A stretch of 7,099 nucleotides of DNA from positions 1 through 7,099 of the forward strand of contig JAEOTN010000171.1 of assembly GCA_016839865.1 (NCBI GenBank), read 5' to 3'. This DNA comes from Promethearchaeota archaeon. Lineage in GTDB: Archaea; Asgardarchaeota; Lokiarchaeia; Sigynarchaeales; MK-D1. This document shows positions 1 to 5,620 of this stretch, piece after piece. A program made the translations under genes and the position numbers. Each line of letters starts with the position of its first letter. Position 1 is the stretch's first letter. The notes beneath the pieces are model-generated. The model searched no databases. It saw only the letters and a list, made by a program, of their open reading frames with translations, and was not told the DNA's origin.

Positions 1-62
1 CACCTCATGATCCCAAGAATCTACCCGAATTTTTCAAGAAAATGGGTTTTAAGCGAGAATAG
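1..62 (+). CDS. C-terminal end of an upstream gene (partial), possibly GNAT acetyltransferase
   Basis: Reading from base 3, the frame is open from the window edge to a TAG at 60-62 and gives a tail ending in LPEFFKKMGFKRE. A pattern of this kind, aromatic-x-K-(L/M)-G-F-basic, is typical of the last part of GNAT N-acetyltransferases, where the helix before it binds the CoA side. Only 19 codons are visible, so both the gene and the family are tentative. It would converge on the membrane acyltransferase gene, whose stop lies at 100, leaving 37 bases between the stops. The overlapping frame that starts with ATG at 7 runs into the opposite-strand gene and reads as a shadow. Confidence 0.45.
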   Translation, partial: PHDPKNLPEFFKKMGFKRE

Positions 63-78
63 AAGAATAAAATGGTAT

Positions 79-98
79 AAGGGAAGAAATAAAAATAG
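79..98 (-). terminator. T-rich tract after the left membrane acyltransferase gene
   Basis: On the minus strand, directly after the TAA at 102-100, the sequence is pyrimidine-rich (TCTATTTTTATTTCTTCCC). T-rich tracts just after stop codons are the usual archaeal intrinsic termination signal and need no stem. No clear hairpin is present. Confidence 0.3.
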
Positions 99-99
99 A

Positions 100-1467
100 T
101 TATTTAGTGTAAAACACAACAGGTTCGGGTTCATAAAGAGTTGCCTGAATATTCATTCTCTCAGCCTTCTTCCCTTTTTCTCCACGTGGATTAAGAATGA
201 CAGCGGTAAGTGAAGTTAATTGCCACTCAAAAGTCCCAATAAACTTGAGTTTTTCCCATACGCGGAACACCAGATCCCATACTCCAACAACAATTACCAT
301 CATAATTATGACAGGTAGAAAATTATCAACTCCCCACCGTGTGGTGAATGAGATTCCAGTGATTAATTCTCCCAACCACAAACACAAGTACTGAATATAG
401 TATTGCAGAAGATACAAGGTTAAACTCACTAATCCCCACCTTCTGAAGAACCGAGTACGTTTTGTAAATTTTGCCATGTCCCTTTTCGGATTAAACTCAT
501 AAGCACGTAACCACCAACAAATAATAATGAATTGTAAACCCGTTAAGATGCAGAAGAACCAAGGAGGATGTACTGTTTCAGTAACTCCCACAATTGCACC
601 CATAATATCTCCTTCGAGGATTAGGAATATTACACCAATGATAATTATCACTCCCCCAGCGATCATCCCTATCCCAGTTATTTTGCGTTTAGGGTTCTCT
701 TGTGCAAGATTATTACCCAAGATAGCACCTATGCAAACTACGGCTAAAAATGGGAATAAGGGCTGTTCTTTTCCTACTAAAATCGCCCATCCGAGTTTTA
801 AAAAGAAATCTCCAATAGATTTAATCTCATATTGAACATTGTAATAACTATATCCTAACTCTCCTCCACCTAAATCAATATAACTCCCAATAGCATTACT
901 CGCGATGGAGTACATGAGTGGAGACAAAGCAACCACAGCAATTCCAATTACAGCTAAAATTATGGCATTTCGGAGAGGCTTTTTTACTCCGTCTCTAAAA
1001 CTTAAGAAATAAAACAAGATCCCAGTAACCATAATACAAATTCCGATGCTGTTGATGGCTTCCGTATGCATAATGTGATTAAACTTATCAATTCGCCAAG
1101 CCATTGAGTATAAGCTTCTTCCAAACACACCATGATATTGGATAAACCCTTCACTAAGTAATCCTATGATATAGACGATAAAACCTGTGAATAATTGTTT
1201 TGCAAGCATTTTCTCCCGAGATACCCCCTTCTGAATATTTTTACTTATGATATAGGAATGAATCACCATGGAAATCATAAGAAAAAAACCACGAAAATTA
1301 CTGAAAAGAAAAACAGGTACAAAAATGGCAAGTAATCCCGGATTGCTCGTAACATCCCCAAAGGTTGATGGATCAGTGAGTGAGTATATGTGGATAAACA
1401 CATGTAAAAACATCATTAACATGATTGATAATCCACGAAAAAAATCCAATGAGATTATACGCTTCAT
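100..1467 (-). CDS. Polytopic membrane acyltransferase-like protein, DUF1624/YeiB/HGSNAT type
   Basis: A 455-residue protein with about ten hydrophobic segments. It opens with SLDFFRGL (residues 6-13) followed by a helix containing H22 and H26. This 'S-x-D-x-x-R-G' start is the hallmark of the HGSNAT/DUF1624/YeiB and acyltransferase-3 membrane families, which move acyl groups across or at the membrane onto sugars or lipids. Further family-like blocks are HTEAINSIGI (134-143), LFPFLAVVCIGAILG (237-251, like the 'PfxPhhGhhhlG' segment), HPPWFFCILTGL (300-311, like the 'PPshhahhxxhG' block of DUF1624) and RWGLVSLTLYLLQ (343-355). The C-terminus after residue 426 is charged and probably cytosolic. 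ATG at 1467 is chosen because a TATA-like box is centred about 26 bases upstream. Donor and acceptor cannot be read from sequence. A second HGSNAT-type protein lies at 5743-6912. Confidence 0.8.
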   Translation of the reverse strand: MKRIISLDFFRGLSIMLMMFLHVFIHIYSLTDPSTFGDVTSNPGLLAIFVPVFLFSNFRGFFLMISMVIHSYIISKNIQKGVSREKMLAKQLFTGFIVYIIGLLSEGFIQYHGVFGRSLYSMAWRIDKFNHIMHTEAINSIGICIMVTGILFYFLSFRDGVKKPLRNAIILAVIGIAVVALSPLMYSIASNAIGSYIDLGGGELGYSYYNVQYEIKSIGDFFLKLGWAILVGKEQPLFPFLAVVCIGAILGNNLAQENPKRKITGIGMIAGGVIIIIGVIFLILEGDIMGAIVGVTETVHPPWFFCILTGLQFIIICWWLRAYEFNPKRDMAKFTKRTRFFRRWGLVSLTLYLLQYYIQYLCLWLGELITGISFTTRWGVDNFLPVIIMMVIVVGVWDLVFRVWEKLKFIGTFEWQLTSLTAVILNPRGEKGKKAERMNIQATLYEPEPVVFYTK

Positions 1468-1472
1468 GAAGC
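1461..1472. promoter_or_regulatory. 12-base perfect palindrome over the start codon of the left acyltransferase gene
   Basis: GCTTCATGAAGC is a perfect inverted repeat and includes the ATG at 1467-1465. Its core CTTCATGAAG also occurs upstream of the second acyltransferase gene at 5665-5674. If the transcript is leaderless, a protein bound here would sit on the transcription start. Half of the site is coding (Met-Lys), so chance is possible. Confidence 0.35.
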
Positions 1473-1488
1473 ATCTTCATTCTATCAG

Positions 1489-1496
1489 TATAAAAA
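1489..1496 (-). promoter_or_regulatory. TATA-like box of the left acyltransferase gene
   Basis: On the minus strand the sequence is TTTTTATA, centred about 26 bases before the ATG at 1467. This is the spacing from TATA box to transcription start in archaea, so the mRNA would be leaderless. No Shine-Dalgarno-like GGAGG or GGTG precedes the ATG, which fits. Confidence 0.5.
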
Positions 1497-1592
1497 GATT
1501 ATACTAGGTTGATATCCTTGTCTTCGAATTAACCAAAGATCTTCCTTCCATGCCACCCTCTACAGTTATAATCTGACGAGAAATGTGCTTTT

Positions 1593-1937
1593 TTAAAATG
1601 TCAATGAATGCCAACCTTGCTTAAGCATATTTGTTACATCTTCTCCCACGTATTTTACAGTAATTCCGAGTTCTTCTAGTTTCTCAGATACCCCGTATCC
1701 ATCACTGCAAGCTTTACATGCTAAGAATGACATTTTTTCCGATCCTATTAAACCCTCAACTCGTTCCCTTAAATCGGGCTCTTCCAAAATCGTTTTCTGT
1801 GCTGGCCCCCAAAATATGAAAACAACTTCATCCATCCATCCATATTTCGGCGCATTTGGTCCATACATTAAGGCTACATCAGAAATTACATGAGAATCTC
1901 CTGATGAAATAATCATGAAAAGTTTTGAATTTGACAT
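1593..1937 (-). CDS. DsrE-family protein
   Basis: A 114-residue soluble protein of DsrE/F-like type (PF02635). The visible pattern is KLFMIISSGDSH (5-16, first strand and loop), an alanine/methionine-rich helix with NAPKYGWMDEVVFIFWGP (28-45), then FLACKACSDGYGV (71-83) and a C-terminal KYVGEDVTNMLKQGW (95-109). These match the archaeal DsrE-like group that keeps a cysteine in the third strand. Here the pair C74/C77 forms a C-K-A-C motif. DsrE relatives carry or transfer sulfur as persulfides in sulfur oxidation and tRNA thiolation, but many archaeal members have no known role. It lies 43 bases downstream of the TPR-like gene on the same strand, with only a weak TATA-like stretch between, so co-transcription is likely. 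The two cysteines suggest redox or persulfide chemistry, which is inference. Confidence 0.88.
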   Translation of the reverse strand: MSNSKLFMIISSGDSHVISDVALMYGPNAPKYGWMDEVVFIFWGPAQKTILEEPDLRERVEGLIGSEKMSFLACKACSDGYGVSEKLEELGITVKYVGEDVTNMLKQGWHSLTF

Positions 1938-1980
1938 AGAATTAGATTAGATTTTCTCTTATTTCAACTTCAAACTTATA

Positions 1981-2319
1981 TTATGAAAAGAGCATCCCCA
2001 ATCGGTCAAAAGAATCGGTTTTATTCTCTTTCTTCATTTCCTCATAGACGTATTTAGCTTGGTCCATATCCCCTTTCAAATACAGTGCATAGATTTTTCC
2101 CATATATGCGTCATGAGAGAACAAGGGATTGCGCTCAATTACAAAATCAAACCATTCTATAGCCTGTTTATAATGTTCATCTCGCGTATCTTCATCTAAT
2201 CCAGGCATTAATGATGAGTATAACGCATAGTCTTGAGCGCGTGCAATTATCTTAACAAAATCCCCCATGCGTAGCAAATCCATTGCTTTACCACTCACAA
2301 AACTACTTACTTTAGCCAT
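1981..2319 (-). CDS. Short TPR-like helical protein
   Basis: A 112-residue soluble, all-helical protein. The centre reads like one and a half to two TPR units: a helix with YKQAIEWFDFVIERNP (residues 50-65), then AYMGKIYALYLKGDMDQAKYVY (71-92). The W/Y-A-h-P-like spacing is that of TPR helices, which mediate protein-protein contacts. An N-terminal helical segment (10-38) may be a degenerate further repeat. No catalytic motif is seen. ATG at 2319 is preceded by a TATA-like box 26 bases upstream. The DsrE-family gene follows after 43 bases on the same strand, so this may be a two-gene unit in which the TPR protein acts as scaffold. That functional link is inferred from position only. Confidence 0.75.
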   Translation of the reverse strand: MAKVSSFVSGKAMDLLRMGDFVKIIARAQDYALYSSLMPGLDEDTRDEHYKQAIEWFDFVIERNPLFSHDAYMGKIYALYLKGDMDQAKYVYEEMKKENKTDSFDRLGMLFS

Positions 2320-2340
2320 ATAGATCCATTATTAGTGAGA

Positions 2341-2349
2341 TAATAAAAA
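2341..2349 (-). promoter_or_regulatory. TATA-like box for the TPR-DsrE pair
   Basis: The minus strand reads CTTTTTATTA, with its T-rich core centred 26 bases upstream of the ATG at 2319. Spacing and sequence nearly match the box before the left acyltransferase gene (TTTTTATA, also about 26 bases), supporting leaderless transcription. Confidence 0.5.
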
Positions 2350-2406
2350 GCGCAAGGGAGGAGGAAAGTTCTGATCCAAAATTGAACTACTTATTTCTGT
2401 TAAAAT

Positions 2407-2423
2407 CCGCATGTTAATTGCGG
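2407..2423. promoter_or_regulatory. GC-rich inverted repeat in the divergent intergenic region
   Basis: CCGCA (2407-2411) and TGCGG (2419-2423) form a 5-base inverted repeat around an AT-rich 7-base spacer. It stands out because the surrounding 184-base divergent region is very AT-rich. It could be an operator for either the leftward TPR-DsrE pair or the rightward membrane paralogs. No protein is known to bind it, and five bases is short. Confidence 0.25.
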
Positions 2424-2503
2424 GAAACCATCTTAACATAGATTTTTAATCTTAATTGGTTATCATAAACAAATACTAAAAAAATCATTTAAGTGAAAAG
2501 ATC

Positions 2504-2881
2504 ATGGTGCAAGCAGAACTAGTAATCCCTCTTTTTACGATTATTTCCGGATTAGTCGGTCTAGGTGTAAATATCTTATTTTTTCGAGTTGTATATAAGA
2601 AGAAAACGAGAGTTAGAGCAAATACATACACATGGTTATGGACTATGGGAATCATTCTTATTATAAACGCAATGCTAAACGGAATCTTGCTTCAGAATGT
2701 TGAGGATACCGGTTTCGGAGGAGCGATTGGACTTGGATTAGGAGTACCTCTAATAATAACACCAATTTTCACAATCATTGTTCCAGGAGTTTGGGCTGCA
2801 ATTCGTGCAATCTATATTAAAGCTACACCTAGCAGGGAACGAGAAATTATCGGTAGAACCCCAGAAACTGAAGTTAAGTAG
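2504..2881 (+). CDS. Small three-helix membrane protein, first of two tandem paralogs
   Basis: A 125-residue membrane protein of no family I recognise. Hydrophobic segments lie at about 5-30, 43-64 and 73-106. The loop YKKKTRVRAN (31-40) and the tail IKATPSRERE (about 105-114) are strongly basic, so by the positive-inside rule both face the cytosol and the N-terminus faces out. The next gene encodes a clear paralog: both share R-x-R-A-N-x-Y-x-W after the first helix, and a C-terminal stretch (W-A-x-I-R, then IKATP, ER and TPE) in which 16 of 26 positions are identical by eye. The membrane segments differ, so the cytosolic faces are the conserved part. The ATG at 2504 has only a weak AT-rich box (around 2471-2478). 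Possible roles such as partner subunit or channel are not supported by any motif. Confidence 0.75.
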   Translation: MVQAELVIPLFTIISGLVGLGVNILFFRVVYKKKTRVRANTYTWLWTMGIILIINAMLNGILLQNVEDTGFGGAIGLGLGVPLIITPIFTIIVPGVWAAIRAIYIKATPSREREIIGRTPETEVK

Positions 2882-2923
2882 GAACAATTGGAGAACACTT
2901 GATTTTTATGGTTAAAGTGTCAT

Positions 2924-2933
2924 CATAAAATAG
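2924..2933 (+). promoter_or_regulatory. Possible TATA-like box before the second membrane paralog
   Basis: CATAAAATAG is centred about 28 bases upstream of the ATG at 2956, in the 74-base gap between the paralogs. It would allow independent leaderless transcription of the second copy, though readthrough from the first is equally possible. Confidence 0.3.
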
Positions 2934-2955
2934 AAAAAACATAGAAGCGATTATA

Positions 2956-3303
2956 ATGGACGGAGCAGCATTTGCGGTAGTGGTGGGAGTTATCCCAGCA
3001 GCAGCTACTTTAGTAGTCAGTATTTTGCTTTATCGGTTAGCATTTCGAAGAAAAAACCGAATGCGTGCGAATGCCTATTCTTGGTTAATAACAGCTGGAT
3101 TTGGATTTGCATTGGAGATAATATTAGCGGCAGTGTTTAAAGACGAATTAGGATTGCAGGTTATTGCGATGGTTTTTTATGCACCTCTATTGGGATTAGG
3201 AGTACCTTCATTTTGGGCGCTAATTCGATTTATTACCATTAAGGCTACTCCCAATAAAGAAAGGAATGTTATTCAAAAAACACCTGAACCCAAACTAGGA
3301 TAA
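2956..3303 (+). CDS. Small three-helix membrane protein, second of two tandem paralogs
   Basis: A 115-residue membrane protein, paralogous to the gene just upstream. Its three hydrophobic segments are at about 5-30, 44-63 and 69-97. The first cytosolic loop FRRKNRMRANAYSW (30-43) aligns with the neighbour's YKKKTRVRANTYTW, and the tail IKATPNKERNVI aligns with IKATPSREREII. It is shorter mainly in the segment between helices two and three. Sequence divergence outside the conserved loop and tail is large, so the duplication is old and both copies seem maintained. It ends 23 bases before the stop of the leftward longin-like gene. I know no named family for it. Conservation concentrated on the cytosolic face suggests a shared soluble partner or homo/hetero-oligomer contact, which is inference. 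Confidence 0.75.
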   Translation: MDGAAFAVVVGVIPAAATLVVSILLYRLAFRRKNRMRANAYSWLITAGFGFALEIILAAVFKDELGLQVIAMVFYAPLLGLGVPSFWALIRFITIKATPNKERNVIQKTPEPKLG

Positions 3304-3326
3304 ATTTGAATTAGTATCTCATGATC

Positions 3327-3791
3327 CTAGGGAATAAATCGTTCATCGTTTGAATAGTATTTTGCGTTGCGCAATTCCAGCAACTCAGATATACGACCGT
3401 TATACTCTTTAAAGATTTTTAAAGGACGTTCATTGTCTTGAGAAAACAAGCTATTAAGCAACCGATGCTGCATTTTCTCGTCCTCAAAATACTTTTGTAT
3501 TGTCAATAAGGAATTTTCTAAATAATATTGAGAGGTATCACTGAAGATAATTACTAAATATTGATCAATTCCTGAACAAAATGAAACACATCCATACACA
3601 TCCCTTCCCCGATTCCAAGTCCAATATTGCGTAAGTGGTTCTGATTGTAACAAGTATTCTCTTACGGTGTGTTCTATGTAGTGAAGTGTATCACGGTTAT
3701 CCGGATTAAATTGTGGATATCGGGTTAATAATTTAAACTTCCGATTGTTGTTTTTGTTTTCCGTGAACACAAGAAATCCAAGTAGATCCAT
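3327..3791 (-). CDS. Orphan protein with longin-like strand/helix order
   Basis: A soluble protein of 154 residues if it starts at the ATG at 3791. A GTG (3806) or TTG (3809) would add five or six residues (VLLWC-type). The reading LLGFLVFTE resembles a first strand, so the ATG is preferred. Predicted elements by eye: strand 2-10, strand 18-25, helix 34-48, strands 54-60, 64-73 (VYGCVSF) and 76-84 (QYLVIIFS), then helices 87-103 and 105-118 and a long final helix 121-142. Strand-strand-helix-strand-strand-strand-helix-helix is the longin order (roadblock-like folds are related). Longin and roadblock domains bind small GTPases and are abundant in Asgard archaea. There is no clear sequence signature, so the family call is structural guesswork. 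It is monocistronic and convergent with the membrane paralogs. Confidence 0.65.
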   Translation of the reverse strand: MDLLGFLVFTENKNNNRKFKLLTRYPQFNPDNRDTLHYIEHTVREYLLQSEPLTQYWTWNRGRDVYGCVSFCSGIDQYLVIIFSDTSQYYLENSLLTIQKYFEDEKMQHRLLNSLFSQDNERPLKIFKEYNGRISELLELRNAKYYSNDERFIP

Positions 3792-3828
3792 ACACCACAA
3801 AAGCACCAAATCTCATATCAATGATTAC

Positions 3829-3838
3829 TTTAAAAAAA
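3829..3838 (-). promoter_or_regulatory. Possible TATA-like box of the longin-like gene
   Basis: The minus strand reads TTTTTTTAAA here. Transcription would start near 3808, giving either an 18-base leader before the ATG at 3791, containing GGTG motifs that could pair with 16S rRNA, or a leaderless start at TTG 3809. The box overlaps the T-rich region after the small upstream gene, so it is not secure. Confidence 0.28.
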
Positions 3839-3841
3839 TTT

Positions 3842-3866
3842 GTTAAAAAGAAAACAAAAAATAAGT
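3842..3866 (-). terminator. T-rich tract after the 44-codon gene
   Basis: On the minus strand, 30 to 55 bases past the TAA at 3898-3896, there are successive T runs (TTATTTTTTG, then TTTTCTTTTTAAC). This fits an archaeal T-tract terminator separating the small gene from the longin-like gene. Confidence 0.3.
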
Positions 3867-3895
3867 TTGGAATATGAAAATAATCTTCCCTGATT

Positions 3896-4030
3896 TTACT
3901 CGTCGTCGTCGTCTTTTTTAGATTTTTTATTTTTTACATCCTTAACTGCTTTATCAGGATCGTTTACCATGAAAGCACCAAGATTATCTTTCTTTGGCTT
4001 CTTTTTGGGTTTTTTTGGATATTCGGTCAT
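3896..4030 (-). CDS. 44-residue lysine-rich protein with acidic C-terminal tail
   Basis: The minus strand has ATG at 4030-4028 and TAA at 3898-3896. The protein starts MTEYPKKPKKKPKKDNLGAF, passes through VNDPDKAVKDVKN and ends KKSKKDDDDE. It has a proline/lysine N-terminus, a short non-repetitive centre (LGAFMVNDPDKAV) and a terminal acidic run. The composition is protein-like rather than random: in such an AT-rich region, noncoding frames give mostly F, L, I, N and K with frequent stops, not balanced K, D, P and A. It is likely disordered and could bind nucleic acid, ribosome or acidic surfaces through the lysines. No catalytic motif or known family is evident. It sits in the otherwise gene-free stretch between the longin-like gene and the hydrolase gene. 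No strong TATA box lies at 26 bases; a TTTAAG-type stretch near 4079-4090 could serve with a short leader. Confidence 0.6.
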   Translation of the reverse strand: MTEYPKKPKKKPKKDNLGAFMVNDPDKAVKDVKNKKSKKDDDDE

Positions 4031-4184
4031 GATATCAAAACCATTTTTGATTTGAAGATGGTGATGGCGACTCACAGACTTAAAGTATTGCTTTTGAGCA
4101 CACTTTTTCTTTTTATAGTAAATTTCAATACAATATATGGGATGTGATCCACTTCTTTTTGTGCCACACCAACAAAAAACCCCC

Positions 4185-4196
4185 TATTTTTATTTT
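4185..4196 (+). promoter_or_regulatory. Possible TATA-like box of the hydrolase gene
   Basis: TATTTTTATTTT follows a C-rich stretch and is centred about 36 bases upstream of the ATG at 4226, so the leader would be about ten bases. The rest of 4148-4225 is pyrimidine-rich, and I see no other signal in it. Confidence 0.3.
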
Positions 4197-4225
4197 CACA
4201 TCCCCTTTTTTTCCTTTCCCATCTA

Positions 4226-5092
4226 ATGAACCAAAACACATATGAATCCACTTTGCTGTTTGTAGCTGGCATGAAATTTCTCAATAAGAAGTGGAAGAAA
4301 GTTGCATTTTACGGGGGAATCACACTTCTTTCCTTATATCTTGTGCAAGTTTTGCTACCTTTTTTTGTTGGTCTCACTGCATCAACAACAACGAATTCTC
4401 AAAATTCGATAAAAATCCTAACTTATAATGTGGAATTCGGTGCGAACGATGAAACAATCGCATTGATTTCTCAAGTGGATGCTGATATTGTAGGGATGCA
4501 AGAATTGACTCATGCAGAAAAACTGGGCTCAAGCTTTAACATTACAGAGTTTGCAGAGGAACTTTCATATGAGTATTATGCCATTCCTTCACCCGTAGAT
4601 GTGTGGCGGTATGGTTTAGCGATTTTCTCTCGGTATACTATTACAAACACACAATTCATCCATATCCGAGATGATGATGTATTAGCTCGAGGAATCCTTA
4701 TTGCAGAAATTGATGTGAATGGAACACTCATCAATGTTATTGATACTCATTTGGATATTCCATTTTACTATATTCGGCGCTATAGACATGTGCAAACTGT
4801 ATTAGAGAATTTAGATCATTCCAAACCACTAATATTGCTTGGAGATTTCAATACACCTAATTCATTATTGGATATTAGTTATTGGAGCTTGTTCACAAAC
4901 TTGCACGATACTTGGATCGCATCTGGAAAAGCTCCATTTTTTGGGAAAACATGGCACGTATCCTTCCCATTCATAAGAATCGATTATATATGGGTAAATG
5001 ATTTGGTTACTACAGTAAGGAAATCTGCAGAATTATCCTGGGATCGTCTTTCTTCAGATCACAGAGCACTTGCTGTAAGTATTGTTGTATAA
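4226..5092 (+). CDS. Membrane-anchored or secreted endonuclease/exonuclease/phosphatase-family hydrolase
   Basis: A 288-residue protein of the Mg-dependent EEP fold (PF03372), related to the COG3568-type hydrolases. The catalytic blocks are all present in order: ILTYNVEFG (64-72, N68), DIVGMQEL (87-94, metal-binding E93), YGLAIFSR (129-136), DTHLD (173-177, H175), LLGDFNTP (204-211, D207 and N209), RIDYIWV (251-257, D253) and SSDHRAL (276-282, D278/H279). The N-terminus has a lysine-rich KKWKK followed by a hydrophobic helix (about 26-50), so the enzyme is exported or anchored with its active site outside. ATG at 4271 (residue 16) would give a more classical signal sequence starting MKFLNKKWKK; the TATA position fits 4226 better. 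Family members cut DNA, inositol phosphates or sphingomyelin, so the substrate is open. Its stop is eight bases from that of the opposite gene. Confidence 0.9.
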   Translation: MNQNTYESTLLFVAGMKFLNKKWKKVAFYGGITLLSLYLVQVLLPFFVGLTASTTTNSQNSIKILTYNVEFGANDETIALISQVDADIVGMQELTHAEKLGSSFNITEFAEELSYEYYAIPSPVDVWRYGLAIFSRYTITNTQFIHIRDDDVLARGILIAEIDVNGTLINVIDTHLDIPFYYIRRYRHVQTVLENLDHSKPLILLGDFNTPNSLLDISYWSLFTNLHDTWIASGKAPFFGKTWHVSFPFIRIDYIWVNDLVTTVRKSAELSWDRLSSDHRALAVSIVV

Positions 5093-5106
5093 ATAAAATG
5101 TTATTT
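5091..5106. terminator. AT-only inverted repeat between two converging genes
   Basis: AAATAA (5091-5096) and TTATTT (5101-5106) flank a four-base loop and overlap both stop codons, that of the hydrolase (TAA 5090-5092) and that of the leftward orphan (5103-5101). A bidirectional stop signal is possible, but the stem has no G-C pair, so it is weak. Confidence 0.22.
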
Positions 5107-5592
5107 CCTGTTAAAAATCACGTTTATGGTAAGTTGAACCGTTTTTATAGCAACTCCAAAAGAGAGTGTTAATAACTCAAGCTCCCTCTGATGAGTTGCG
5201 AACCAATTGTCCACAAACTCCATACGTTCAGGTAGTTTCTTATTTAGACGTTTCACCAATAGAATTAGAACTCGATATTGACTTTCTAACTCCAAATCAA
5301 TTGCTTCATCTCCTTCACCACCAACATTCATATCTGAAAAATCCAGATTAAACACTGCATCAACTCCAATTTCTAGAATTTTTCCTATAATCTGTAGTTT
5401 GATATTGTACCGATCAGATAGAGGGGATAATCTAGCTTTCACAATGGATTTGATTGCCACAAGAATCTCGTTGACGTCCCGACTTCCTAATTTTTGCACA
5501 TCGGTGTCATTCAGATCTCCAATTTTATCCCATCTCTTAAATCTCTGCAAAAAACGTTCCATTCTTCGTAAATCTTTACTCATGTCCATCAT
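5101..5592 (-). CDS. Helical orphan protein
   Basis: A 163-residue protein if it starts at the ATG at 5592; ATGs at 5589 and 5583 are close alternatives. The TATA-like box is centred about 25 bases before 5592 and 28 before 5589, favouring those. The N-terminal 25 residues are basic and helical (MSKDLRRMERFLQRFKRW). The middle alternates charged and hydrophobic residues, with an acidic, glycine-containing loop (MNVGGEGDEAIDLELES, about 88-104) likely splitting two helical halves. The C-terminal half has YRVLILLVKRLNKKLPERMEF and ends in a hydrophobic or amphipathic helix (LTLSFGVAIKTVQLTINVIF) followed by NRK, which may contact the membrane. I recognise no family or catalytic motif. It is a single gene, convergent with the hydrolase and divergent from the right acyltransferase, sharing a 150-base promoter region with it. 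Confidence 0.7.
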   Translation of the reverse strand: MMDMSKDLRRMERFLQRFKRWDKIGDLNDTDVQKLGSRDVNEILVAIKSIVKARLSPLSDRYNIKLQIIGKILEIGVDAVFNLDFSDMNVGGEGDEAIDLELESQYRVLILLVKRLNKKLPERMEFVDNWFATHQRELELLTLSFGVAIKTVQLTINVIFNRK

Positions 5593-5611
5593 CACTATTT
5601 CTAATATCTTT

Positions 5612-5620
5612 CTTTATATT
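5612..5620 (-). promoter_or_regulatory. TATA-like box of the helical orphan gene
   Basis: The minus strand reads AATATAAAG, centred about 25 bases before the ATG at 5592 and 28 before the ATG at 5589. Leaderless transcription is again implied. Confidence 0.45.

Noticed and set aside
7..213. Rightward 68-codon frame at the left edge
   Set aside because: It runs through the stop region of the leftward membrane protein and its translation is basic and featureless; the frame ending at 62 gives a more protein-like tail.
527..835. Rightward 102-codon frame inside the left acyltransferase gene
   Set aside because: It is antisense to a clear membrane protein gene; its proline/isoleucine-rich product mirrors codons of hydrophobic helices on the other strand.
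2351..2366. Purine-rich Shine-Dalgarno-like GGGAGGAGGAAAG on the plus strand
   Set aside because: No ATG or GTG frame of reasonable length follows within normal spacing; the next ATG frame (2411) has only about a dozen codons.
3316..3331. CCTAGG and TCATGA palindromes between converging stops
   Set aside because: Six-base palindromes are expected by chance and there is no T-tract or longer stem to make a terminator.
3901..3913. CGTCGTCGTCGTC triplet repeat
   Set aside because: It is simply the run of Asp codons at the C-terminus of the 44-residue protein on the minus strand, not a separate repeat element.
4072..4284. Leftward 70-codon frame across the start of the hydrolase gene
   Set aside because: It overlaps the EEP gene's start and promoter, its product is lysine/valine-rich with no domain, and the pyrimidine-rich plus strand explains the composition.
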